Positions 1 to 6,476 of a DNA stretch of 14,267 nucleotides are shown here, one piece after another. Made by a program: the position numbers and the translations under genes. The notes under the pieces are model-generated. The model searched no databases, was not told the DNA's origin, and saw only the letters and a list, made by a program, of their open reading frames with translations. Every line of letters begins with the position of its first letter. The stretch's first letter is position 1. Source of the stretch: an uncultured Coriobacteriaceae bacterium (lineage in GTDB: Bacteria > Actinomycetota > Coriobacteriia > Coriobacteriales > Eggerthellaceae); NCBI GenBank assembly GCA_902796815.1, contig CADBQL010000087.1, positions 1 to 14,267 on the forward strand, written 5' to 3'.

Positions 1-2299
1 CGCCCTGGATCGATCCTTCTGTCGCAGAACCCGTTTTTACAACATACCCAGCCAAAACATATTTGGGATCTGGACCGTTATTTCCACCTTCGAGCCTTCC
101 CGAAACCTGGGAAACATCGACATTGCCCTGGAAGAGCACCGCTTCCACGGCCCAACGATCTGAATAGCTATCGTTTGCAGGACTTCCATTGTTGAGCAAC
201 CACTGATTGTTTTCAATGGTATACGATCCAGCGCCCGAACCCCAGCTTGCAGAGTTGAACCCGGGAACCTTGTAGTACCGGTGTTGACCGGAGCTCGAAA
301 CGCCATGCACGATCAACGTTGCAGCTGTGCTTGAACCCGTATCGCTGCCAGCATACGAAACGTCAACTTGCAGCTTCTTTATATAGTCTTCCTTGAGCTT
401 GATGACATTCGGTTCGGAAGTATCGATCTCGTAGCCGTCGAACTGGTCAAGACCTTTATACGAATCGAATGACCACTTGGGAGGCTGCGTACTCCAGTCG
501 GCCGAGATCATATTGTATTCAACTTGAGGCTGATTGCCGCTCTTAAGAAGACGAGGGCCTCGCATGGTATGTATTGCCGGGTTATACGTAACGGTGCCGC
601 CATTGTTAGGAACCGTAAACGTATCTCCGAGAGTCGCCGTCAAGCCATTATTGTTGACTTGCACCAAATCGTATCCAACGACATATCCGTTCGAATCTGT
701 GATGTAACGGAAAAGATACAAATTCTCGCTATACGGTTTGGGGATTTGATTTCCAGCACGATTGTAGAACTCGACTCGCCAATTCTCCTGCGCATCCGTC
801 ACGTCAATCACATACGTCGCGCCGTTGACCATCTCGACCGTGAGGGTTTCTTCGGACTGGAAGGGCGCGAGGCTCGTGAGCTTCCAGTCGCCGTCAGCTT
901 GTTCAACCTTGACGAGTTTGGGATCGCTAAACGTCACGGCCTTGACTTTGGCAACATCGGCGTCGATGCCCACAGCCTGGAACAGGGCGCTTAGCATGAT
1001 TTCGCTTTCACCAGCGATGCTGAAGGTAAAGCCATCGTACGTGAAATCGACCGTGTAGCTGAACGCATAGACCGAGAAGCTATCGGTCGTCAGCTTGATG
1101 ACGTTTTGGCCCCGAGCAGTAAGGTCCGCATCTGCAACCTTGTCGACGACAACGTCGTCGGCGGCAATCTGCGTAGACTCGTAAGTGGTATCAGTCTTTG
1201 CAGCGTCAACCAGCGGCAAATGCGTGACCTCAACATCGGCGGCCTTTTCGGCGCCGATTTGCTCGGACAGCTGATTCTGCAAGAACTCGAACTTAACGGT
1301 CACGGCGCCTTCGGCAGGCTGGAGCTCAACCGTTTTCCCAGTCTCGGGATCGACCGTCAAAAACGCCACATCGTAAAGAAGGGTGTTTTGCGGATTGTAG
1401 ACATCCGCATCCGGTGCAGCGCCGGCATTGTCGTTAAGGGCCTGCATGTAAGCGTCGTAGTTGTACTGCATGCTCTGGTCGGTGACGGGGGTCACGAAAA
1501 GCTCGGCGTCGTCGGGAATCGCGTCGGCCTGCTCGAGGACGGCGGTAACCTTGACGGAATCATCACTATATATATAGGTACGTTTCGTAGCGGGTTTTTG
1601 GGCCTCGTCGGAGGGCTTGGGTTCTTCGGTCGTGAGTTCAGCTTCAGGTTCGGTAGGCTCGGCGGGCTCGGCAGCTTCGAGGGCATTGGGGTCGATCGCT
1701 TCTTCGGTAGCTGCATCTTCGGTCGCAAATTCGCCGGCAGTAATTGCGCCGGGATCGTCGGCTGCGGTGGTCAGCCCAACTTCGTCGGCAGTATCACCTA
1801 CGACGTCATTAACCTGCTCATCGACCGCAGCTTCCACATCGTTTGACGCAATAGTGCCATCGGACGCGACAGCTTCGGTGTCGACAGGAGTTTCTTCGGA
1901 AACTGCCGCATCGTCAACAGCAACCTCAGAATCGGCGGGGGTTTCCTCGGCAACCTCTTCGGAAACGACTTCGGGTTCAGCTTCAACAGCTTCCTCGGAT
2001 TCGGCCGCGCCATCTGTCACGCTGTCGTCCTGAGCAGAAGACTCTTCGGTTGCGGGCGCAGGCTCGGGTTCGGTCGCGACATCGAGCACAGTTGTGCCCC
2101 CATCCGCGACAGTCACCTCCTGCGTGGCAACCTTCGTTGTCACGTCACTTTGAGCCGTCGTCTCATCACCTTGATAATCAGATTGCTGAGCAGCATAGCT
2201 CACCGGCGTCTGGAGAAAAACAAGCGATAGCGCCGTAATGATCGAAACGGCGTTATGCGCAAGTTTTCTTGTCCGATTGCTGAACCTCGGCTTCCCCAT
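1..2299 (-). CDS. Large secreted surface protein/adhesin with acidic stalk (partial, C-terminus beyond window)
   Basis: The frame is open without interruption from ATG at 2299 to the left edge, giving 766 residues and no stop. The start is supported by an AGGGGG ribosome-binding site six bases upstream and by a signal peptide: a basic N-terminus (RFSNRTRK) and a hydrophobic core at residues 18-34, ending TPVSYAA near residue 37. Residues 40-237 form an acidic Ala/Glu/Thr/Asp/Val stalk with no Cys and hardly any aromatics. From about 240 the protein becomes globular and beta-rich: KRTYIYSDDSVKVTAVLEQ begins a module ending in DSFSVYAFSYTVDFTYDG near 407-422. Further Tyr/Asn/Gly-rich modules follow to the edge. 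Signal, long acidic spacer and repeated beta-modules match giant cell-wall adhesins of gut Gram-positives. The C-terminus, where an LPXTG signal would be expected, is not visible. It is transcribed away from the importer genes and appears to be a separate unit. Its ligand is unknown. Confidence 0.85.
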   Translation of the reverse strand, partial: MGKPRFSNRTRKLAHNAVSIITALSLVFLQTPVSYAAQQSDYQGDETTAQSDVTTKVATQEVTVADGGTTVLDVATEPEPAPATEESSAQDDSVTDGAAESEEAVEAEPEVVSEEVAEETPADSEVAVDDAAVSEETPVDTEAVASDGTIASNDVEAAVDEQVNDVVGDTADEVGLTTAADDPGAITAGEFATEDAATEEAIDPNALEAAEPAEPTEPEAELTTEEPKPSDEAQKPATKRTYIYSDDSVKVTAVLEQADAIPDDAELFVTPVTDQSMQYNYDAYMQALNDNAGAAPDADVYNPQNTLLYDVAFLTVDPETGKTVELQPAEGAVTVKFEFLQNQLSEQIGAEKAADVEVTHLPLVDAAKTDTTYESTQIAADDVVVDKVADADLTARGQNVIKLTTDSFSVYAFSYTVDFTYDGFTFSIAGESEIMLSALFQAVGIDADVAKVKAVTFSDPKLVKVEQADGDWKLTSLAPFQSEETLTVEMVNGATYVIDVTDAQENWRVEFYNRAGNQIPKPYSENLYLFRYITDSNGYVVGYDLVQVNNNGLTATLGDTFTVPNNGGTVTYNPAIHTMRGPRLLKSGNQPQVEYNMISADWSTQPPKWSFDSYKGLDQFDGYEIDTSEPNVIKLKEDYIKKLQVDVSYAGSDTGSSTAATLIVHGVSSSGQHRYYKVPGFNSASWGSGAGSYTIENNQWLLNNGSPANDSYSDRWAVEAVLFQGNVDVSQVSGRLEGGNNGPDPKYVLAGYVVKTGSATEGSIQG

Positions 2300-2433
2300 T
2301 GTGGACCCCCTATTTCACGAACCGCATATGAGGACATAATTCCCCATACTTAAATGGACATTTTATGCGTTTTGGGATCTTATTTTGTGATGTACTAGTT
2401 TTTTGCCAAACCCGTTAAATCCATTTCGGCAAT

Positions 2434-2449
2434 TCATCAGGGGTGATGA
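2434..2449. promoter_or_regulatory. Operator-like inverted repeat upstream of the adhesin gene
   Basis: Perfect six-base arms, TCATCA and TGATGA, flank a four-base GGGG spacer. The repeat is about 135 bases upstream of the adhesin start and about 25 bases upstream of a TTGGCA -35-like hexamer on the minus strand. The position would suit a regulator site for the surface protein. A six-base arm can occur by chance, so this is tentative. Confidence 0.25.
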
Positions 2450-2586
2450 CTACAACATGTCGCGTATATCTCTTATGTAAACGCTATATAGAGTAGAAAA
2501 ACTAAGCGTTCGAAGCGGGCAGCAAACGCGACTCAAAGCAATAGTCGAATATAAAAAGTCATCAATCGGAAAAGGCGGAACGACAC

Positions 2587-2625
2587 GAGCCCGCACAGAG
2601 CTGTCGTGTAACTCTGCGCGGGCTC
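2587..2625 (-). terminator. Hairpin downstream of the substrate-binding protein gene, probable terminator
   Basis: Fourteen-base arms (2587-2600 and 2612-2625) match at 13 of 14 positions, as GAGCCCGCaCAGAG against CTCTGcGCGGGCTC, with an 11-base loop. The hairpin starts 68 bases downstream of the TAA of the minus-strand binding-protein gene and is the strongest structure in this gap. Read on the minus strand it is followed by GTGTCGTTCCGCCTTTT rather than an immediate U-run. It may therefore be an imperfect intrinsic terminator or a 3' protective stem. Confidence 0.5.
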
Positions 2626-2693
2626 GCCAGCCAAGCAAAACGTCAAGACAAATCGTCAATTCGCGTTATCAGAAACCCAGCATAGAGCAACGA

Positions 2694-3860
2694 TTACGCA
2701 GGGTCTTCACCGTTGAGAATGCGCTCGGCGTCTTCATCGGAAAGCTCATAGCCATAGAATTCCTTATAGAAATCCTTCGTAACTTGGGCCATGTCGACGT
2801 CTTCGAACTTATCGGGATTGAGCTTCTTGGCCGCCCACAACACTTGTAGCGCCTCCTCGCCCGAATAGCGGTCCCAAGCGAACACGCCGCTCGGATTCGC
2901 ATAGACAGCGCCGTTTTTCACGGCGGTAATGCCGCTCCAAGCTTCATCGGCCATTAGGTCTTTCACTGCCTGAGCAGCACCGGAGCCGATGATGATGACC
3001 TCGGGATCAGCTGCAACAATGTCTTCCATCGTCACTTCGATCATATTGCCCTCAGCCGTAAGTGCATTCACACCACCAGCGAGCTTAATCCACTCGTCCA
3101 CGATGTTGTTCAAACCGTCAACCGTGGTAAACGCGCTCGGATTGACAATATGGAGCACCTTGACCTTATCGGCATCATCGACGTCTTTCATGCGATCGGC
3201 CACGAGTTTGATGTTCTCGTCGAGCAGCGCTTCCCACTCGGTGGCGATATCCACAGCGTCCTCGCCCAATATTTCAGCCGTAAGCTTTACGTCGTTGCGC
3301 AAGCCCTCGTAGTCCTGGAACATCACGTTCACCGTGGTCAAACCCTGGCTGCGCGCCGAATCGGTCACGTCGGGATCGGACGCGAACACGACGTCAGGCT
3401 CGAGATTCAAAGCCTCTTCGTAGTTCACCTCGCCGGCACCGGTTCCCACAACGAGCGCTGCAACATCAGCAATCTGGGGAAATACAACATTAGCCCACGG
3501 GCGCTTCTTGAAGTTTTCGGTTGTTCCCACGAGCTTGGGGCCGGCTCCGAGCATGAGCACGATCTGGTTGTGCGCATGCCAAAGATCGGCAATTTTTTCG
3601 ATCTTCACCGGCACGTCGACCGTATCGCCGCGCAAGTCGGTAATGGTCACCGTTTCGCCAGCAGGCGCAGCAGCAGATGCGGAAGAGCCTGCCCCCTCGC
3701 TTGCAGCGCTCGCTTCGGCTGATGAACTCGCCGAGGCTGATGCTGCAGAACCCGAACCTGAACCACCTGCGCAGCCCGCAAGGCCCGCGAGCGCCGCTAC
3801 AGCCGCGGCTCCGGTTCCGACCGAAATGAACGTCCTTCTGGAAATGCTTGTTTTCGACAT
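2694..3860 (-). CDS. Tat-exported lipoprotein, periplasmic-binding-protein type 2 family (iron-siderophore/heme/cobalamin/molybdate class ABC importer)
   Basis: This is a 388-residue solute-binding lipoprotein anchored on the outer face of the membrane, which captures a ligand for the adjacent FecCD permease. The N-terminus MSKTSISRRTFISVG has a twin-arginine motif (R8, R9). A hydrophobic stretch and lipobox LAGC with lipidated C30 follow, so export is probably by Tat with lipid anchoring. A Ser/Ala/Gly/Glu linker covers about 31-70. The mature part starts VTITDLRGDTVDVPVKIEKI, the usual opening of the BtuF/FhuD-like fold. It includes LEPDVVFASDPDVTD, DPEVIIIGSG and a C-terminal GVFAWDRYSGEEALQVLWA segment typical of the family. 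ATGATG gives two possible starts, 3863 and 3860. The second is better spaced from AAGGGA and AGGGGAG. The ligand cannot be told from sequence: ferric siderophore, heme, cobalamin or molybdate are all possible. It is divergent from the permease and ATPase genes. Confidence 0.88.
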   Translation of the reverse strand: MSKTSISRRTFISVGTGAAAVAALAGLAGCAGGSGSGSAASASASSSAEASAASEGAGSSASAAAPAGETVTITDLRGDTVDVPVKIEKIADLWHAHNQIVLMLGAGPKLVGTTENFKKRPWANVVFPQIADVAALVVGTGAGEVNYEEALNLEPDVVFASDPDVTDSARSQGLTTVNVMFQDYEGLRNDVKLTAEILGEDAVDIATEWEALLDENIKLVADRMKDVDDADKVKVLHIVNPSAFTTVDGLNNIVDEWIKLAGGVNALTAEGNMIEVTMEDIVAADPEVIIIGSGAAQAVKDLMADEAWSGITAVKNGAVYANPSGVFAWDRYSGEEALQVLWAAKKLNPDKFEDVDMAQVTKDFYKEFYGYELSDEDAERILNGEDPA

Positions 3861-4089
3861 CATGCTTCCCTTTCTCCCCTGCATGGTACTGTCGCGAACG
3901 CAATAGCCCACCCTATCGACCATTGCGCTCGGCCAATATGAAAATTGTTCTTCATTTTGGCACCTACTATATTAATATATAATTCATATAGTAGGACAAT
4001 TCGAAATCGCAGTCTTTTGCATAACGTCGATTAGTTTTCGAATAATCCCAAAACTTGCAAGTCAGTAAGAGCTTGGACAATCGAAGCCT
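3861..4089. promoter_or_regulatory. Divergent regulatory region between binding protein and permease/ATPase genes
   Basis: This AT-rich gap separates two halves of one importer and should hold both promoters. On the plus strand TTGGCA (3957-3962) and TATAAT (3978-3983) form a promoter-like pair with a short 15-base spacer. The leader to the GTG start would be about 100 bases. Minus-strand -10-like sequences (TATATT, TTATAT) lie in the same AT-rich block. No coding sequence is supported here. Confidence 0.6.
3963..3995. promoter_or_regulatory. Perfect 10-bp inverted repeat, candidate operator of the importer
   Basis: CCTACTATAT (3963-3972) and ATATAGTAGG (3986-3995) are exact reverse complements separated by 13 bases. 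The repeat covers the plus-strand TATAAT and the AT-rich block where the divergent minus-strand promoter should lie. A dimeric or tetrameric repressor bound here could silence both transcripts. Importers of this class are commonly controlled by metal-responsive repressors (Fur, DtxR/IdeR or MntR families). The site does not read as a classical Fur or IdeR box, so the regulator is unidentified. Confidence 0.6.
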
Positions 4090-5160
4090 GTGAAAAACGA
4101 CCGAACATCCAACCCTCCTGAGACAAGCAAACCCGTTACCATTAACGGCAAACGGCAAGCGCCTCTGTCGTTCATTTTGATCGCCTGTGGCATCGTCGTC
4201 ATGGCACTCGCCATCGCATCACTGTGCATCGGGCGCTACGGCGTCGACATTCAGACGACTTTCGCAATTTTGACCAGCCATTTCGTCCAAGGCGAACCCA
4301 CGTGGACGACAAACGACTACAACGTTATCATGAACATCCGCTTGCCTCGCGTATGCGCCGCATTCCTTGTTGGAGCGGCGTTAGCGCTTTCGGGCGCATC
4401 CTATCAGGGAGTTTTCCAAAATCCGCTCGTATCGCCCGATATCCTGGGCGTTTCGTACGGCGCGTGCGTTGGGGCGGCGCTTTCGATTCTCCTCTACATG
4501 AACACATGGCAAACGCAAATCTTCGCATTCGTCGGAGGGTTGATTACGGTGTTTATCACCGTTTCGATCCCCAAGCTCATGCATCGGCATTCGAATGTGG
4601 TCATGGTGCTTTCGGGCGTCATCGTAGGCGGGTTCATGTCTTCCATCCTCGGCCTGATGAAGTACGTTGCCGACCCTGACACGCAGCTTGCTGAAATCAC
4701 CTATTGGCAACTCGGCTCGATTGCGAAAGTCAATTTCGAGACGCTGCGCTATACGGCGCCAGTCATGTTCTTAGCAGCAGCCCTACTCGTGGCGATGCGC
4801 TGGCGGCTCAACTTGATTTCGCTTGGCGAAGAGGAAGCCCGCGCGCTCGGAGTTGACCTCAAGCGCGAGCGAAACGTCATCATCGTCGCAGCGACGGTGC
4901 TCACCGCTTGCGCCGTTTCACTTGCAGGAACGATCGGGTGGGTCGGCCTTATCATCCCGCACGTCACGCGTCGCATCGTCGGCTCCGACAACAAGCGGCT
5001 TATTCCGACGGTCATCTTGGTGGCAGCTGCGTTTATGATGGTTGTGGACCTGCTCGCACGCAACATTTCGGGATTCGAAATACCCCTCGGAGTCCTCACC
5101 GGCCTCATCGGTGCGCCGATTTTTGGATACATCCTGGTCAAGCAGAGGAACGTGGACTAA
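4090..5160 (+). CDS. FecCD-family ABC importer permease
   Basis: This 356-residue polytopic membrane protein, normal in length for the family, forms the translocation channel, probably as a homodimer. Family hallmarks are RLPR at 84-87, then GAALALSGASYQGVFQNPL into VSPDILG (to about 120). EEARALGVDLKR (about 248-259) is the cytoplasmic coupling segment that contacts the ATPase. GTIGWVGLIIPHVTRRIVG (280-298) and the end EIPLGVLTGLIGAPIFGYIL are also typical. Many hydrophobic segments fit 9-10 membrane helices. The start is GTG at 4090. An in-frame stop 24 bases upstream (4066-4068) limits extension, and the ribosome-binding site is weak. The next Met (38) would cut into the first membrane helix. 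The stop overlaps the ATPase start by one base, which implies translational coupling. Substrate is set by the divergent binding protein and is unassigned. Confidence 0.93.
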   Translation: MKNDRTSNPPETSKPVTINGKRQAPLSFILIACGIVVMALAIASLCIGRYGVDIQTTFAILTSHFVQGEPTWTTNDYNVIMNIRLPRVCAAFLVGAALALSGASYQGVFQNPLVSPDILGVSYGACVGAALSILLYMNTWQTQIFAFVGGLITVFITVSIPKLMHRHSNVVMVLSGVIVGGFMSSILGLMKYVADPDTQLAEITYWQLGSIAKVNFETLRYTAPVMFLAAALLVAMRWRLNLISLGEEEARALGVDLKRERNVIIVAATVLTACAVSLAGTIGWVGLIIPHVTRRIVGSDNKRLIPTVILVAAAFMMVVDLLARNISGFEIPLGVLTGLIGAPIFGYILVKQRNVD

Positions 5161-5942
5161 TGGCGGCATTACTCGAAGTCCAGGATCTGGCATTTAGGTA
5201 CTCTCGTGATTCCGACGTCTTTTCGGGTGTGACGTTTTCGGTAGAGCCTGGCGAAGTATTCACGCTGCTCGGTCCGAACGGTGCCGGAAAATCAACGCTG
5301 CTCAACTGCATTGCTGGGCTTGCCGCTCCCACACAGGGAACCGTACGGGTGCACGGACGGCTCATCGATGAGTATTCGGCGCGTGATCTTGCCAAACATA
5401 TCGGATACGTACGCCAGCACATCGATGTCACCTATGGCTACACGGTTCGGGAATACTTGGTCATGGGCGCGGCTCCACGCATCGGAATGTTTTCGACGCC
5501 AAAACAGGAGGACTACGATCGTGTCGAAGAGGCCATCGCCGACCTGGGGCTTCAGGCATTGGCGGACCGAATCGTATCGCAGCTTTCGGGCGGCGAGCGA
5601 CAGCGCGTAGCAGTCGCACGCGTCATCGTACAGAATCCCGAAATCATCCTGTTCGACGAGCCCACAAGCGCCCTCGATTACGGCAACCAAATCCGCGTCA
5701 TGAGAACATGCAAACAGCTCTCCGAGCGCGGATATGCGGTCATGATGACGACTCATAACCCTGACCAGCCGATTCTGTTGGGCGGAAAAGTCGCGATGCT
5801 GAACAGCGACGGCACCTTGGCCGTTGGCGACGCCGACGAAACGCTTACGAGCGAAAGGCTCACGCAATTGTACGGAACCGAACTCCATCTGGTTTACGTG
5901 GACGAAGCCGACCGCGTCGCTTGCGTATCGAGCAAACTGTAA
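5160..5942 (+). CDS. ABC transporter ATP-binding protein of the FecCD-type importer
   Basis: This 260-residue cytoplasmic ATPase powers the importer. All nucleotide-binding motifs are intact: Walker A GPNGAGKST (38-46), Q-loop Q86 in YVRQH, signature LSGGERQRVAVAR (142-154), Walker B IILFDEP (162-168) with catalytic E167, D-loop SALD and H-loop H199 in TTHNPD. The length and the partnership with a FecCD permease match the FepC/BtuD-like subgroup. The ATG (5160-5162) overlaps the permease TAA as TAATG. An AGAGGA element ten bases upstream lies inside the permease gene, so translation is probably coupled. A longer in-frame reading upstream of 5160 overlaps the permease and is not needed. No clear intrinsic terminator follows directly. 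The next strong hairpin is about 110 bases downstream. Confidence 0.95.
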   Translation: MAALLEVQDLAFRYSRDSDVFSGVTFSVEPGEVFTLLGPNGAGKSTLLNCIAGLAAPTQGTVRVHGRLIDEYSARDLAKHIGYVRQHIDVTYGYTVREYLVMGAAPRIGMFSTPKQEDYDRVEEAIADLGLQALADRIVSQLSGGERQRVAVARVIVQNPEIILFDEPTSALDYGNQIRVMRTCKQLSERGYAVMMTTHNPDQPILLGGKVAMLNSDGTLAVGDADETLTSERLTQLYGTELHLVYVDEADRVACVSSKL

Positions 5943-6053
5943 GCGGCAGATTCTGCTCAAGGCGCCTCCTGACTCATCGCCTCATTTTGCCCAGGGAAAA
6001 TAAATCGACGAGGTGTCATGCATACTGAAAAGCTGAATCTATGAGCGGCAAGC

Positions 6054-6093
6054 GCCCTGCGGCGAAAAATGGCGCTTAGTATCGCCGCAGGGC
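6054..6093. repeat. Palindromic repeat element, copy A (12-bp perfect stem)
   Basis: GCCCTGCGGCGA (6054-6065) and TCGCCGCAGGGC (6082-6093) are exact reverse complements around a 16-base loop. The stem core CCTGCGGC/GCCGCAGG and the 25 bases following the right arm (to about 6118) resemble the element at 9473-9535. In both, the downstream part reads CT-T-TGCG, four variable bases, then TTGG-GGTGCG. This similarity beyond the stem marks a dispersed element rather than two unrelated terminators. Lying between convergent genes, it may also stop transcription from either side, although no U-run follows. Confidence 0.6.
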
Positions 6094-6186
6094 TGTATGC
6101 GTTCCTTGGTGGTGCGGTTCCACGGAGGAACGCCGGACACCGCATGAAGCGGTAGACCGCAAAAACGAAATCCGAAGACAAAACGT

Positions 6187-6216
6187 ATTATAGGCCATTT
6201 GACAACATCGTGACAA
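6187..6216 (-). promoter_or_regulatory. Sigma70-type promoter match pointing left
   Basis: Read on the minus strand, TTGTCA (6216-6211) and a perfect TATAAT (6192-6187) are separated by 18 bases. This is the best promoter match in the intergenic region. It would fire leftwards through the stems at 6099-6133 and the palindrome at 6054-6093, opposite to the importer genes. No coding gene follows, so it would drive either a small RNA or antisense transcription into the 3' end of the ATPase gene. Prediction from hexamers only. Confidence 0.4.
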
Positions 6217-6319
6217 TACTGGCAGCTCTCACAAGCCGATGCTCTTGTTCCGATAATTGCAAGGCGATGCTCAATCGACACTGCAAACAAGATAGGAACT
6301 GGTTAGCGACCCACTGCAC

Positions 6320-6350
6320 AAACTGCTAGACGTGTGGAGAAAAGCAGTTT
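6320..6350 (-). terminator. Weak hairpin downstream of the small pilin gene
   Basis: AAACTGCT (6320-6327) and AGCAGTTT (6343-6350) form a perfect eight-base stem with a 15-base loop, about 126 bases downstream of the small pilin stop. On the minus strand only a TTT follows within the stem end and no longer U-run. It is the only stem found in this stretch that could end the pilus transcript before the convergent importer. Tentative. Confidence 0.25.
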
Positions 6351-6476
6351 CTGCGAAGAGAGGCGCCAACCTGCCCCACTCCAACCATCTGGTACAAGAA
6401 ATACACCCCGGTCTTGCCGAGTCCCCTAAGGCTTGACTTATCTCGCTGAGGAATGCATCATGACGATTTCGCCAAC

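Larger units (their letters stand above)
2300..2693. other. Intergenic region: upstream region of the adhesin gene and 3' region of the binding-protein gene
   Basis: No gene is supported in this 394-base gap. On the minus strand the adhesin leader is AT-rich. A TTGGCA hexamer (complement of 2404-2409) is a possible -35, but no convincing -10 lies at normal spacing. An inverted repeat TCATCA-gggg-TGATGA (2434-2449) lies just upstream of that hexamer. The rest contains the hairpin at 2587-2625, described separately. Confidence 0.6.
5943..6476. other. Long intergenic region between convergent importer and pilus transcripts
   Basis: No protein-coding gene is supported in these 534 bases. A 74-codon minus-strand frame (5957-6181) starts with TTG, lacks a ribosome-binding site and has no recognisable composition. 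The region holds a strong palindrome (6054-6093), alternative stems at 6099-6133, a minus-strand promoter match (6187-6216) and a weaker stem (6320-6350). It is the 3' space of two converging transcripts, plus-strand ATPase and minus-strand small pilin, with possible noncoding-RNA or repeat content. Confidence 0.6.

Noticed and set aside
1617..2033. Ser/Ala/Val-rich 138-codon plus-strand frame resembling a secreted Ser-rich protein
   Set aside because: It is the complement of the Glu/Ala/Thr acidic stalk of the adhesin: GAA/GAG-rich codons read backwards give Ser-rich sequence.
5957..6181. 74-codon minus-strand frame in the intergenic region, downstream of the promoter match
   Set aside because: TTG start without a ribosome-binding site, Arg/Phe-rich unstructured sequence, and it runs through the palindromic repeat. 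A noncoding transcript is more likely.
6199..6204. TTGACA on the plus strand as a -35 element
   Set aside because: No -10-like hexamer lies 15-19 bases downstream, and no plus-strand gene follows before the pilus cluster.
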